Shown here in pieces: positions 1 through 8,160 of a stretch of DNA of 64,000 nucleotides; position 1 is the first letter of the stretch; every line of letters begins with the position of its first letter. The position numbers were made by a program, and so were the translations under genes. This stretch comes from AP-15 sp963814865. Its GTDB lineage: Bacteria; Pseudomonadota; Alphaproteobacteria; ATCC43930; CGMCC-115725. The notes beneath the pieces were generated by a model. That model searched no databases, was not told where the DNA came from, and saw only the letters and a program-made list of their open reading frames with translations. The stretch is taken from NCBI GenBank assembly GCA_963814865.1, contig CAWFEN010000014.1:1302001-1366000 (forward strand), in the 5' to 3' direction.

Positions 1-1198
1 GGGCGAGGTGAAGGGAGGCGACCTTCTCGTCGAGATGCTTGGGCAGCACGTACACCTTGTTCTCGTATTTGCCGTGATTGGTCCACAGCTCGATCTGGGC
101 CAGCACCTGATTGGTAAAGGAGGCGCTCATCACAAAGCTCGGGTGGCCGGTAGCGCAGCCGAGGTTGACGAGCCGGCCCTTGGCCAGAACGATCAGCCGC
201 CTGCCATCGGGAAAGACGACTTCGTCGACCTGCGGCTTGACCTCCTCCCAGGGATAGTTGCGCAGCGCGTCGATCTGGATCTCGCTGTCGAAATGGCCGA
301 TGTTGCAGACGATGGCGCGGTCCTTCATCTGCCGCATGTGGTCGATCGTGATGACGTCGATGTCGCCGGTCGCCGTGACGAAGATGTCGCCTTGGGACGC
401 CGCCTCGTCCATCGTCGTCACCTGGTAGCCTTCCATCGCCGCCTGCAAGGCGCAGATCGGGTCGATCTCGGTGACCATGACCCGGGCGCCCTGGCTCCGG
501 AGGCTCGCCGCCGAACCCTTGCCGACATTGCCGAAGCCGCAGACGACCGCGAGCTTGCCGGCCAGCATCACGTCGGTGGCACGCTTGATGCCGTCGACCA
601 GACTCTCGCGGCAGCCGTAAAGGTTGTCGAATTTGGATTTGGTGACGCTGTCATTGACGTTGATCGCCGGCGCCTTGAGCGTGCCCGCCCGCATCATCTC
701 GTAGAGCCGGTTGACGCCGGTCGTGGTCTCTTCCGAGATGCCGCGGATGCCGGCGAGCAGGTCCGGATGCCGGTCGTGCACGATCTTGGTCGCGTCGCCG
801 CCGTCGTCGAGCACCATGTTCGGCGTCCAGTTTTCCGGACCGCGCAGGGTCTGCCCGATGCACCATTCGTATTCCTCCTCGGTCTCCCCCTTCCAGGCGA
901 AGACCGGGACGCCGCGGGCGGCGATCGCCGCGGCGGCGTGGTCCTGGGTCGAGAAGATGTTGCACGAGCTCCAGCGCACCGTGGCGCCGAGTTCGATCAA
1001 GGTCTCGATCAGCACCGCCGTCTGGATCGTCATGTGCAGGCAGCCGATGATATGCGCGCCTGTCAAAGGCCGCGTCGCGCCGAACTCCTCGCGCAGCGCC
1101 ATCAGCCCCGGCATCTCGGTCTCGGCGATGGCGATCTCGCGCCGCCCCCAATCGGCGAGAGAAATGTCGGCGACCTTGTAGTCGGTGAAGGCGGGCAT
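1..1198 (-). CDS. ahcY: Adenosylhomocysteinase, 3' end cut by window edge
   Basis: This enzyme hydrolyses S-adenosylhomocysteine to adenosine and homocysteine in the cytoplasmic activated-methyl cycle. The 399 visible residues begin MPAFTDYKVADISLADWG and contain the family substrate-domain signature SSCNIFSTQDHAAAA, the NAD-binding loop VCGFGNVGKGSA and the motif NIGHFDSEIQ. Reading runs off base 1 at EKVASLHLA, so roughly the last 35 residues, including the usual C-terminal KPxxYRY, lie outside. The ATG at 1196-1198 is preceded by GAGGAGAA at good spacing. I looked for a SAH riboswitch between the start and about 1290 and saw no recognisable core. Family identification is very secure. Confidence 0.97.
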   Translation of the reverse strand, partial: MPAFTDYKVADISLADWGRREIAIAETEMPGLMALREEFGATRPLTGAHIIGCLHMTIQTAVLIETLIELGATVRWSSCNIFSTQDHAAAAIAARGVPVFAWKGETEEEYEWCIGQTLRGPENWTPNMVLDDGGDATKIVHDRHPDLLAGIRGISEETTTGVNRLYEMMRAGTLKAPAINVNDSVTKSKFDNLYGCRESLVDGIKRATDVMLAGKLAVVCGFGNVGKGSAASLRSQGARVMVTEIDPICALQAAMEGYQVTTMDEAASQGDIFVTATGDIDVITIDHMRQMKDRAIVCNIGHFDSEIQIDALRNYPWEEVKPQVDEVVFPDGRRLIVLAKGRLVNLGCATGHPSFVMSASFTNQVLAQIELWTNHGKYENKVYVLPKHLDEKVASLHLA

Positions 1199-1394
1199 GA
1201 AGGATTCTCCTCGGCGGCGCCGTAACGGCGGGCGGCATATAGCAGCGGCGCCAACCGCAGGGCAAGGCGAAGGGTGCGCGATCATCCCAGCCGGTCGTCG
1301 GCGTGGTTGAGGGAGGGGGCGAAAGGCTTCATCATTACGGCCGGGATCGGGGCCGGGGGAGCGCGGTGGCGATCACGGGGATGGCTGCGGCGCA

Positions 1395-1913
1395 ATGTTC
1401 GGGCGGTTGAGGTGCGGCGCGGTGAGGGCGCGCCTGGCGCCGGTGCTGCTGGCGGCGGGGGTCGCGCTGGCGCCGCTCGCGGCGGCGGGGCAGAGCGCGC
1501 CGGGCGGCAAGGTGCCACGCTTTGCCAGCCTGCGCTCGGCCGATGTCAATTTGCGGGTCGGCCCGGGCGAAACCTACCCGATCGCGTGGGTGCTGACCCG
1601 CAAGGACATGCCGGTCGAGATCATCAAGGAGTTTCAGAACTGGCGGATGATTCGCGATTGGCAGGATACCGAGGGCTGGGTGCTCGACCGGATGGTCACG
1701 GCCCGGCGCAACGCCGTCGTCAGCGGCGCGGTGCGCGCGCTGCACAGTCGGCCCGATCCCGCCTCTGCGGTCGTCGCCCGCGCCGAGCCGGGCGTCGTTG
1801 CCCGCCTGCTCGAATGCCAGGGCGGCTGGTGCCGCATCGAAGCCGCCGGCATCGCCGGCTGGGTGCAGCGCAGCGAAATCTGGGGCGTGCTGCCCGACGA
1901 AACCGTGCCATAG
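1395..1913 (+). CDS. Exported protein with two bacterial SH3 domains
   Basis: The 172-residue product starts with a positively charged stretch and a hydrophobic segment (LAPVLLAAGVALAPLAAAG, about residues 15-33) typical of a Sec signal peptide. It then carries an SH3b-like domain (about 45-103, with NLRVGPGETYPI and GWVLDRMV) and a second, more diverged repeat (about 112-168, GGWCRIEAAGIAGWVQRSEIW). Such proteins usually bind peptidoglycan or act as periplasmic scaffolds; no catalytic domain is present. A GTG at 1422 is an alternative start. It lies 37 bases before the membrane protein that follows on the same strand. The specific role is unknown. Confidence 0.8.
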   Translation: MFGRLRCGAVRARLAPVLLAAGVALAPLAAAGQSAPGGKVPRFASLRSADVNLRVGPGETYPIAWVLTRKDMPVEIIKEFQNWRMIRDWQDTEGWVLDRMVTARRNAVVSGAVRALHSRPDPASAVVARAEPGVVARLLECQGGWCRIEAAGIAGWVQRSEIWGVLPDETVP

Positions 1914-1950
1914 CCGCGCGCGGCAATTTTCAGAATCCAGGGGTCGGCGG

Positions 1951-2436
1951 ATGAATTCGCTCACCGCGGCCGGCAATGCGGCGGCCAGCTGGCGCGCCGA
2001 CTGGGCGTGGAGCCTGCCGCTGATCGTGCTGACCGTGGTGATCCACGTCTTCGGCCTGGGGTTTCTGCACGAGCGGGTGGTGCGCGCGGTCAGCGGCATC
2101 ATCGAGCGCCGCCACTTCACCGCGCTGTTCGCGGCGGTGATGGGGGTCGCGGTGCTGCTCGCGACCGTCCTGCACGCGGTCGAGGGCGGCGTGTGGGCCG
2201 CGGCCTACTGGCTCCTCGGCGCGCTGCCGGATCTCCGCTCCTCGGTGCTCTTTTCCCTCGGCGCGATGACGACCTATGGCGGCAGCGATCTCGATCTGCA
2301 GGCGCATTGGCGGCTGATGGGCGCATTGGAGGCGCTGAACGGGATCATTCTGTTCGGTCTGACCACCGCATTTCTGTTCTCGATGATCCAGGAGGTCTGG
2401 CTGGCCGGCGGCAGGGAGAGGCGGCGCCGGCATTGA
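1951..2436 (+). CDS. Small membrane protein resembling a 2-TM ion channel
   Basis: The 161-residue protein has hydrophobic segments at about residues 20-38, 56-78 and 134-152 and a re-entrant-like segment (about 95-115) with SSVLFSLGAMTTYGGSDL before the last helix. The order, helix then pore-like loop then helix, resembles two-transmembrane potassium channels, and TTYGGSD is reminiscent of the selectivity filter TxGYGD but is not canonical. No RCK or cyclic-nucleotide domain follows. The ATG at 1951 was chosen because translation upstream in the same frame overlaps the SH3 gene and is arginine/serine rich. The channel role is inference; a membrane protein of unknown function is the safe reading. 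Confidence 0.6.
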   Translation: MNSLTAAGNAAASWRADWAWSLPLIVLTVVIHVFGLGFLHERVVRAVSGIIERRHFTALFAAVMGVAVLLATVLHAVEGGVWAAAYWLLGALPDLRSSVLFSLGAMTTYGGSDLDLQAHWRLMGALEALNGIILFGLTTAFLFSMIQEVWLAGGRERRRRH

Positions 2437-2489
2437 TATGACGGTCGCGGCAATGCCTAATGGGGCGGCAATCGAGGAGGAAGCCAAGG

Positions 2490-3576
2490 ATGCTGTTCAA
2501 ATGCCTGCCGCCCGGCGCGCCGATCCCCGGCCGTTTTCCCGGCCCCGCCCATGCGCGCGGCAAATGGTTCACCGTCGACATCCATTGCCATGTGGTGACC
2601 CCCAAGGCTGCCGAGATGGTCGCCGGCAACGCCGATGCGACGCGCCACCCGCGCGAGATCTACGCCAACGAGCGCACCCGCGAGGTCAACCGGCAGCAGG
2701 CCGAGCGCAACCGCATCCAGTTCACCTCGGTCGAAAACCGGCTCGCCGACATGGACCGGATGGGGATCGACATCCAGGCGATCTCGCCGTCGCCGAACCA
2801 GACCTATTACGGCGCCGACCCGGATCTGGGGATCGCCACGGCGCGCGTCGTCAACGACAACCTCGCCGAGATCGCCGGGCGTCACCCCGACCGTTTCGTG
2901 CCACTCGGCACGGTGCCGTTCCAGGCCCCGGACCTCGCCGTGGCGGAGCTCGACCGGCTGCACAAATCATTGGGCTTTCGCGGCATCGAGATCGCCACCA
3001 ATGTCGGCGGCGAGGATCTGTCGGCGGCGCGCTTCCGCAAGATCTTCGCGCGCATCGAAGAGCTGGGCCTCTTGGTGTTCATGCACCCGACCGGGTTCCC
3101 GGAGGCGCGGCGGTTCGGCGACCATTACCTGGTCAATGTCATCGGCAACCCGCTCGACACGACGGTCGCGGTGCATCATCTGATCTTTGGCGGGGTGCTC
3201 GACGACCACCCCAACCTGAAGCTGGTGCTGTCGCATGGCGGCGGCTATCTGCCGGCCTATTCGGGCCGCATCGACCATGCCGCCTCGGCCCGCCCCGACA
3301 CCTGCGAACAGATCCACCGGATGCCGACAGAGTATTTGAAGCGGCTCTATTTCGACACGATCGTCTATACCCATCACCAGCTCGAATACCTCGTCGGCCA
3401 ATACGGCGCCGACCATGTGCTGATGGGCACCGACTATCCCGCCGATATGGGCGAGGTCGACCCGATCGGCTTTGTCGAGGGCGCCGAGAGGGCTCGACGA
3501 TCCCGAGCGCCGCGCCATCCTCGGCCGCAACGCCGCGCGGCTGCTGAACATCGAAATCCCAGCGGCACGGGGCTGA
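2490..3576 (+). CDS. ACMSD-type amidohydrolase (first tandem copy, one-base frameshift)
   Basis: This is a TIM-barrel metal hydrolase/decarboxylase of the aminocarboxymuconate-semialdehyde decarboxylase-like family. Visible are the N-terminal metal motif DIHCHV, the HGGGYLPAYSGRIDH segment with later metal or catalytic histidines, and the C-terminal aspartate in MGTDYPADMG. SD sequence GAGGAGG lies at 2474-2480. As sequenced, the frame shifts near 3488-3491 (GCCGAGAGGG) and would run on to 3689 as a junk tail. Removing one base there gives GLDDPERRAILGRN and a stop at 3574-3576, making 361 residues, exactly the length of the neighbouring paralogue. The substrate is unknown; related proteins act in aromatic-acid catabolism. 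Confidence 0.85.
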
Positions 3577-3579
3577 ATT

Positions 3580-3601
3580 TTTTCGGCATTTCGGCCGAAA
3601 A
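3580..3601. terminator. Inverted repeat after first amidohydrolase
   Basis: TTTTCGGC (3580-3587) pairs with GCCGAAAA (3594-3601) around a six-base loop, four bases after the corrected stop codon. There is no downstream T tract, so it may be a weak terminator or an mRNA 3' stabiliser. The following bases up to 3768 hold no gene I can recognise. Confidence 0.35.
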
Positions 3602-3768
3602 GAGGGACGGAATGCGAGCGGCGTCGTTCCGGGGCGCGGGCCTGCCCCTTTCGGGGCATCCCGGAATGACCGCGGCCGGCTTCCGCTAATTCCTTCGCAC
3701 TCGCTGCGGAGCGGCGACGGATTGGTGAAGTTTCGTTGCCGCAGCAACACCTAGAGGAGAACCGACGA

Positions 3769-4854
3769 ATGCTGTTCAAATGCTTGCCGGACGGTGCGCC
3801 GATACCCGGCCGGTTCCCGGGGCCGGTCCATGCCCGCGGCAAATGGTTCACGATCGACATCCATTGTCATGTCAGATGCGCGGCGGCGACGCAGATGGTC
3901 GAGGGCCGTCAGGATGTCTCGCGCTGGTTTCTCGAAACCCAGGCCAGCGAGAAGAGCCGCGCCGTCAACCGGGCGAATGGCGAGCGCACCGGCGAACAGG
4001 GCGCGACACCCGAACGGCGCATCGAAGACATGGACCGGATGGGGATCGACATCCAGGCGATCTCGCCGGCGCCGCGCCAGACCTATTACGGCGCCGACCC
4101 GGATCTGGGGATCGCCACGGCGCGCGCGATCAACGATTTCATCGCCGACATCTGCGGCAAATATCCGGACCGCTTCGTCGGGCTCGGCACGGTGCCGTTC
4201 CAGGCGCCGGATCTGGCCGTCGCCGAACTCGACCGGCTGCACAAATCATTGGGCTTTCGCGGCATCGAGATCATGACGCATGTCGCCGGCGAGGATCTGT
4301 CGGCCGAACGCTTTCGCAGGATCTTCGCCCGTTGCGAGGAGCTGGGCCTGCTGGTGTTCATGCACTCGGACGGGTTTACCGAGGCCGGGCGCTTTGCCGA
4401 CCACTATTTCGCCAACGTGATCGGCAACCCGCTCGATACGACGGTTGCCCTCCATCACCTGATCTTTGGCGGCGTGCTGCGCGACTATCCGAACCTCAAG
4501 CTGGTCGCCTCGCATGGCGGCGGCTTTCTGCCGGCCTATTCGGGCCGCATCGACCATGCCGCCTCGGCCCGCCCCGACGCCTGCGAGCAGATCGCACGGA
4601 TGCCGACGACCTATCTGAAGCGGCTCTATTTCGACGCGCTCGTCTACACCCACCACCAGCTCGACTATCTGGTCGAGGAATACGGCGCCGACCACATCCT
4701 GATGGGCACCGATTATCCGGCCGATATGGGCGAGATCGACCCGGTCGGCATGATCGAGGGCTGCCCCGGTCTCGACGACGCCGAACGCAAAGCGATCTTC
4801 GGCGGCAACGCCGCGCGCCTGCTGAACCTTGAAGTGCCGGTGAGATCGCGCTAG
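3769..4854 (+). CDS. ACMSD-type amidohydrolase (second tandem copy)
   Basis: This 361-residue paralogue of the preceding gene starts with the near-identical MLFKCLPDGAPIPGRFPGP and shares long identical blocks, such as LHKSLGFRGIEI and AYSGRIDHAASARPD. It retains DIHCHV, the HGGGFLPAYSGRIDH segment and MGTDYPADMGEIDP, so the metal site looks complete. SD sequence GAGGAGA precedes the ATG. Copies differ most around residues 30-75, near the expected active-site mouth (KAAEMVAGNAD versus TQMVEGRQD), which suggests different substrates after duplication. The reaction, decarboxylation or hydrolysis of an aromatic-derived acid, is inferred from the family only. Confidence 0.9.
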   Translation: MLFKCLPDGAPIPGRFPGPVHARGKWFTIDIHCHVRCAAATQMVEGRQDVSRWFLETQASEKSRAVNRANGERTGEQGATPERRIEDMDRMGIDIQAISPAPRQTYYGADPDLGIATARAINDFIADICGKYPDRFVGLGTVPFQAPDLAVAELDRLHKSLGFRGIEIMTHVAGEDLSAERFRRIFARCEELGLLVFMHSDGFTEAGRFADHYFANVIGNPLDTTVALHHLIFGGVLRDYPNLKLVASHGGGFLPAYSGRIDHAASARPDACEQIARMPTTYLKRLYFDALVYTHHQLDYLVEEYGADHILMGTDYPADMGEIDPVGMIEGCPGLDDAERKAIFGGNAARLLNLEVPVRSR

Positions 4855-4864
4855 AGGCTGGCGC

Positions 4865-5182
4865 ATGGCGATCATGCTGGCAAAACCATACCATGCGCTC
4901 AAGGCCGCCGGCGCGCCCGAAGACGACGCCATCGCTGCCGCCGAGGAGCTCGCGGCGTATGAGAACCGTTTCGCGAGCATCGAAAATCGGCTTGGCAGCG
5001 TGGAAGCCCGACTTGTCCACATCGAAAACCGGCTTGACCACATCGAAAGCCGGCTTGGCTTGGTCGAGACCAAAGTCGCCACATTGACCGGCAAAATTAC
5101 GGTCCTCACCTGGGCCGTCGGGATCAACGCCGCGGCGACGATCGCGATCCTTGGCGTGTTGCTGAAAGGGCACGGGCCGTAG
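4865..5182 (+). CDS. Small coiled-coil protein with C-terminal membrane anchor
   Basis: The 105-residue product has a short N-terminal region, then a regular coiled coil (about residues 32-72) built from seven-residue units of the form RLxxIEx (ENRFASIENRLGSVEARL, then ENRLDHIESRLGLVE), then one hydrophobic helix (about 80-100, AVGINAAATIAILGVLL). This layout resembles DUF1640/CCDC90-like or Bdr-like membrane-anchored coiled coils, which oligomerise in the inner membrane. It begins 10 bases after the second amidohydrolase and probably shares its transcript. Function is unknown. Confidence 0.75.
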   Translation: MAIMLAKPYHALKAAGAPEDDAIAAAEELAAYENRFASIENRLGSVEARLVHIENRLDHIESRLGLVETKVATLTGKITVLTWAVGINAAATIAILGVLLKGHGP

Positions 5183-5240
5183 CCGACGGGCATCGCACCC
5201 GCGCAGACTGGGCAAGAGACCAGACCGGAGGGAGGAAGCC

Positions 5241-6734
5241 ATGAAGATGCTATCGGACGAACAGTTGCGCGAATTGCTGCCGGCGGAGACATCGTCGTTT
5301 GCCTCGCCGGTGCCGACCCAGATCGTGTCGAGCGACGAGTACATGCCGGTGCCGCAGACCGAAAAGCAGCGCGAGGTCGAGGCCCGGCTGAGGGAAATCA
5401 GCGACCGGCTCGCCGGCAATCAGGGCCTGTCGCGGCGGCGGTTCTTCCAGACCGCATCCGGCATGGCGGCTTCGTTCGTGGCGATGAACCAGGTCTTCGG
5501 CCACATTTTCGACGCCAGCATTGCCGAGGCGGCGACCCCCGACATGGCGACCGAACGCGCCAAGGCATTGTCGGGCCAGCTGATCATCGACGGCCACACC
5601 CATTTCCTGCGCGACGACACGCGGCTGATCGGCTTCGTCAAAATGCGCAACGCCTTCGGCAAGCTCGGCTGGAACCAGGAGCTGACCGGCGATCAGACCC
5701 TCGCCGACCTCAAATACGGGAATTATATCAAAGAGATCTACATGGACAGCGACACCAAGGTGGCATTGCTGTCGAACTCGCCCTCGGACGTGCCGCAGGA
5801 TTGGTTCATCCCGCAGGAGGAAGTGTTCGCGACCCGCGAGAAGGTCAACAAACACTTCGGCTCGCGGCGGATGATGGCGCATTTCACGATCACCCCGGGC
5901 CAGCCCGGCTGGCTCGACCAGGTCGACAAGGGCGTCGAAGTCTACAAGCCCAATTCGTGGAAGGGCTATACTGTCGGCGACAACACCCATAAGGAGCTGG
6001 CGCACTGGCCGTGGCATGCCGACGACGAAAAGCTGATGTACCCGTTCTATGAGAAGATATCGAAGTCGGGCATCAGGAACGTCTGCATCCACAAGGGGCT
6101 GTTTGCACCCGGTGTCGAAAAGCAGTTCCCACGGCTGCGGCCCTATGCCGATGTCAGCGATATCGGCAAGGCCGCCAAAGACTGGCCGCAACTGAATTTC
6201 GTCGTTTACCATTCGGCCTATCGCTGGGTCGGCGGCACGCCGGCCGACGGCATGGCCGAGTTCGACCGGACCGGCCGCAGCTCGTGGACCAGCGATCTTG
6301 CCGAAATCCCGCAGAAATACGGCGTCACCAACGTCTATGGCGATCTCGGGCAGATCTTCGCCTGGACCGCGGTCGCCGAGCCGCGCCTCGCCGCGGCCTT
6401 GATGGGCACCCTGGTCAAGGGGCTCGGCCGCGACCACGTCGTCTGGGGGACCGATGCGGTGTGGACCGGCGCGCCGCAATGGCAGATCGAGGGCCTGCGC
6501 CGGCTCGAAATTCCGGAGGACATGCAGAAGAAATTCGGCTTTCAGCCGCTGGGACCGGCCGACGGCCCGATCAAGAACGGGATCTTCGGCGGCAACACGG
6601 CGCGGCTCTACGATTTCGACCAGCACGCCGGGCTGTCCTCGCCCGACCGTTTTGCCGCGCTCAAGGCGGACTACCTCGAAAACGGCCCCGGCCGCAGCAA
6701 CCTCCGCTACGGCTACGTGCGCAACCGCAGCTGA
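5241..6734 (+). CDS. Tat-exported amidohydrolase family protein
   Basis: The 497-residue protein carries a twin-arginine signal placed unusually far in (about residues 63-90, SRRRFFQTASGMAASFVAMN), after a roughly 60-residue charged N-terminus. The mature part opens with the metal motif IIDGHTHFLRDD and later shows CIHKGLFAPG, VVYHSAYRWVGG and MGT-type region WGTDAVWTGAPQW, all consistent with the amidohydrolase_2 TIM barrel. SD GGAGGGAGG lies 5 to 8 bases before the ATG. Export to the periplasm is inferred from the RR motif. It sits downstream of two cytosolic relatives and directly upstream of a HiPIP-like remnant, so it may belong to a catabolic group. The substrate is unknown. Confidence 0.88.
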   Translation: MKMLSDEQLRELLPAETSSFASPVPTQIVSSDEYMPVPQTEKQREVEARLREISDRLAGNQGLSRRRFFQTASGMAASFVAMNQVFGHIFDASIAEAATPDMATERAKALSGQLIIDGHTHFLRDDTRLIGFVKMRNAFGKLGWNQELTGDQTLADLKYGNYIKEIYMDSDTKVALLSNSPSDVPQDWFIPQEEVFATREKVNKHFGSRRMMAHFTITPGQPGWLDQVDKGVEVYKPNSWKGYTVGDNTHKELAHWPWHADDEKLMYPFYEKISKSGIRNVCIHKGLFAPGVEKQFPRLRPYADVSDIGKAAKDWPQLNFVVYHSAYRWVGGTPADGMAEFDRTGRSSWTSDLAEIPQKYGVTNVYGDLGQIFAWTAVAEPRLAAALMGTLVKGLGRDHVVWGTDAVWTGAPQWQIEGLRRLEIPEDMQKKFGFQPLGPADGPIKNGIFGGNTARLYDFDQHAGLSSPDRFAALKADYLENGPGRSNLRYGYVRNRS

Positions 6735-6736
6735 GC

Positions 6737-6886
6737 GCGCCGCCGGCAAAAGCGGGCGATGCGGTCAAGGAGCAGGACAAGGTCAACAAAGTCGACGCGA
6801 AGTGCCAGGACCAGCCCAAGGGGCAGCAGCGCTGCGAGATCTGCCTCAATTTCCAGCCGCCGGGCACCTGCAAATTCGTCCGGGGG
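6737..6886 (+). pseudogene. Truncated HiPIP-like iron-sulfur domain
   Basis: Directly after the amidohydrolase stop, in another frame, the translation contains QDQPKGQQRCEICLNFQPPG followed by TCKFVRG. This parallels the intact HiPIP-like gene at 7824-8114 (KGGFSCAACALFRPPHSC). Three of four expected cluster cysteines are present; the final GWC segment is missing because homology stops at 6886, where sequence from an unrelated gene on the other strand begins. No start codon or Tat signal in this frame is evident, so it is a remnant, or possibly a former C-terminal extension of the amidohydrolase lost by frameshift. Confidence 0.7.
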
Positions 6887-7579
6887 GCCGCGAACAATGA
6901 CGAGGCCAATGCCGCGAACTCGTCCGGTGCGCGTGCCGCGCCCTCGAGCATGCGGCCGAACATCTTGCCGGGCAGCAGATCGACATCCTCGGCGAACATG
7001 CAGAAGACGAGCCGGTTGATGAAATGGGCCACCGCCTCCGACCGGTGGCCGCGGTCGCGCAGCCGCTGGGCGAGGCGGGCGAACTCGGCCGCCGCCTCTT
7101 CGGTCAGGGTCTGCCGGGTCAGGCCCGGCTTCAATTGCTCGGGATCGGCGAAGGTCCATTTGAGCAGCGCAGCATTTCGCGGGTCGGCGAGGTCGTCAAG
7201 CGCGATCTCGTAGGTATGGCTGACCGTGTTGGTCCAGTTGGTGTGGATCTCGAAGCGGGCGAGGTCGCAGACGATCAGCAAGGGCGGGTTTTCGAGCGCC
7301 GGGGCATAGCGCTGCAATTGGGCGTAGGCCGCGCGCAGATCCTTGCCGCGGCTCTTGTATTCCCAGCCGAAGCAGTTGCGCCTCCAGACAACGGCCCAGC
7401 CCTCGCCGCCGGTCGTCTTGGTGGCGCCCTTTTCGTACGCGTACCATTCGCCCCGGGGTCGGCCTCGGTCGGCGTTTTTCGCCGAGCAGGTCGCAAAGAT
7501 CCTCGAAATGCGAGTGCGCCGCGGCGCGTTCGGTCAATTCCGTCGACCGCCATCTCGCGATGAAATCAACTGCGAGCAC
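6886..7579 (-). pseudogene. N-terminal remnant of an MmeI-like class IIL DNA methyltransferase/nuclease
   Basis: From the GTG at 7577-7579 the translation reads DFIARWRSTELTERAAAHSH and FEDLCDLLGE, the usual N-terminus of MmeI-like single-chain restriction-modification proteins. It then shifts frame twice: near the T5 run at 7475-7479 and the C4G4 run at 7450-7457. The middle frame gives TPTEADP; the last gives WYAYEKGATKTTGG, NCFGWEYKSRGKDLRAAYAQ, PALENPPLLIVCDLARFEIH and HFINRLVFCMFAEDVDLLPG. It ends abruptly at about 6886 in FAALASSLFAA. The methyltransferase catalytic motifs (NPPF/Y) and target-recognition region are absent, so it cannot be functional. The nuclease segment is only partly present. 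Confidence 0.8.
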
Positions 7580-7823
7580 GGCTCCCGCCGCTGTCGGACC
7601 ATAATGTACGGTGCAAATTCGCTCGTCTCATCAACCGCCGATCATCGGCGCCGCCGCAGCTTTGGGCGAGACAGCGGTCGCGGCCGCCATCGCCCGGATG
7701 GCCGCGATCTTCGTCTTATCGAAACCAGCGGCGCCGGGATATGTCGCCGGTCCGCCAGATGGCCCGAAACTCAAAGGCATGATTTGCTGCTGGTCCGCTG
7801 CAGATGCGGCAAACGAGAAAGCC

Positions 7824-8114
7824 ATGGCTCAAATCAGGATTGCAGCACCGCCGGCCCCGGCTGCCGGGCGCGACGCCCTCCCGAGGCGGGATTTGCTGCG
7901 CGCCGCGCTGTCGGGGGCGGTGGCCGTCGCCGCGAGCGTGCCGGCGGCGGCGCGGCAGAAGATGTCGCAGGCCGCGGCGCAGTATCAGCAGCAGCCGAAG
8001 GGCGGCTTCAGCTGTGCCGCCTGCGCATTGTTTCGCCCGCCGCACAGCTGTGTCGTCGTCTCGGGCGCGATCAGTCCGCACGGCTGGTGCAAGTTTTTCG
8101 ATTTGCCGGACTGA
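7824..8114 (+). CDS. HiPIP-like Tat-exported iron-sulfur protein
   Basis: The 96-residue protein has a twin-arginine signal (RRDLLRAALSGAVAVAAS, about residues 21-38, ending PAAA) followed by a compact domain with cysteines in the order CAAC, HSC and GWCKFF. That spacing matches high-potential iron-sulfur proteins, which bind one 4Fe-4S cluster and carry electrons in the periplasm. The spacer between the second and third cysteines is short (eight residues), so it is a minimal family member. The ATG at 7824 was chosen over an in-frame upstream codon because the signal peptide then starts normally. The roughly 240 bases before it hold nothing I recognise. Confidence 0.78.
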   Translation: MAQIRIAAPPAPAAGRDALPRRDLLRAALSGAVAVAASVPAAARQKMSQAAAQYQQQPKGGFSCAACALFRPPHSCVVVSGAISPHGWCKFFDLPD

Positions 8115-8160
8115 CCGATCCACCCCATCTTCTAGGAGAATTCAACCCAGGGAGTCGAGC

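Noticed and set aside
8..1225. Long open frame on plus opposite ahcY
   Set aside because: It is antisense to a conserved adenosylhomocysteinase, has a His/Asp/Arg-rich composition and no family motif; high GC content creates such frames.
1199..1394. SAH riboswitch upstream of ahcY
   Set aside because: Proteobacterial ahcY genes can carry one, but no conserved core sequence is visible on the minus strand here.
6661..7579. Functional restriction-modification system
   Set aside because: Only the N-terminal part of an MmeI-like protein exists, with two frameshifts and no methyltransferase catalytic motif or target-recognition domain.
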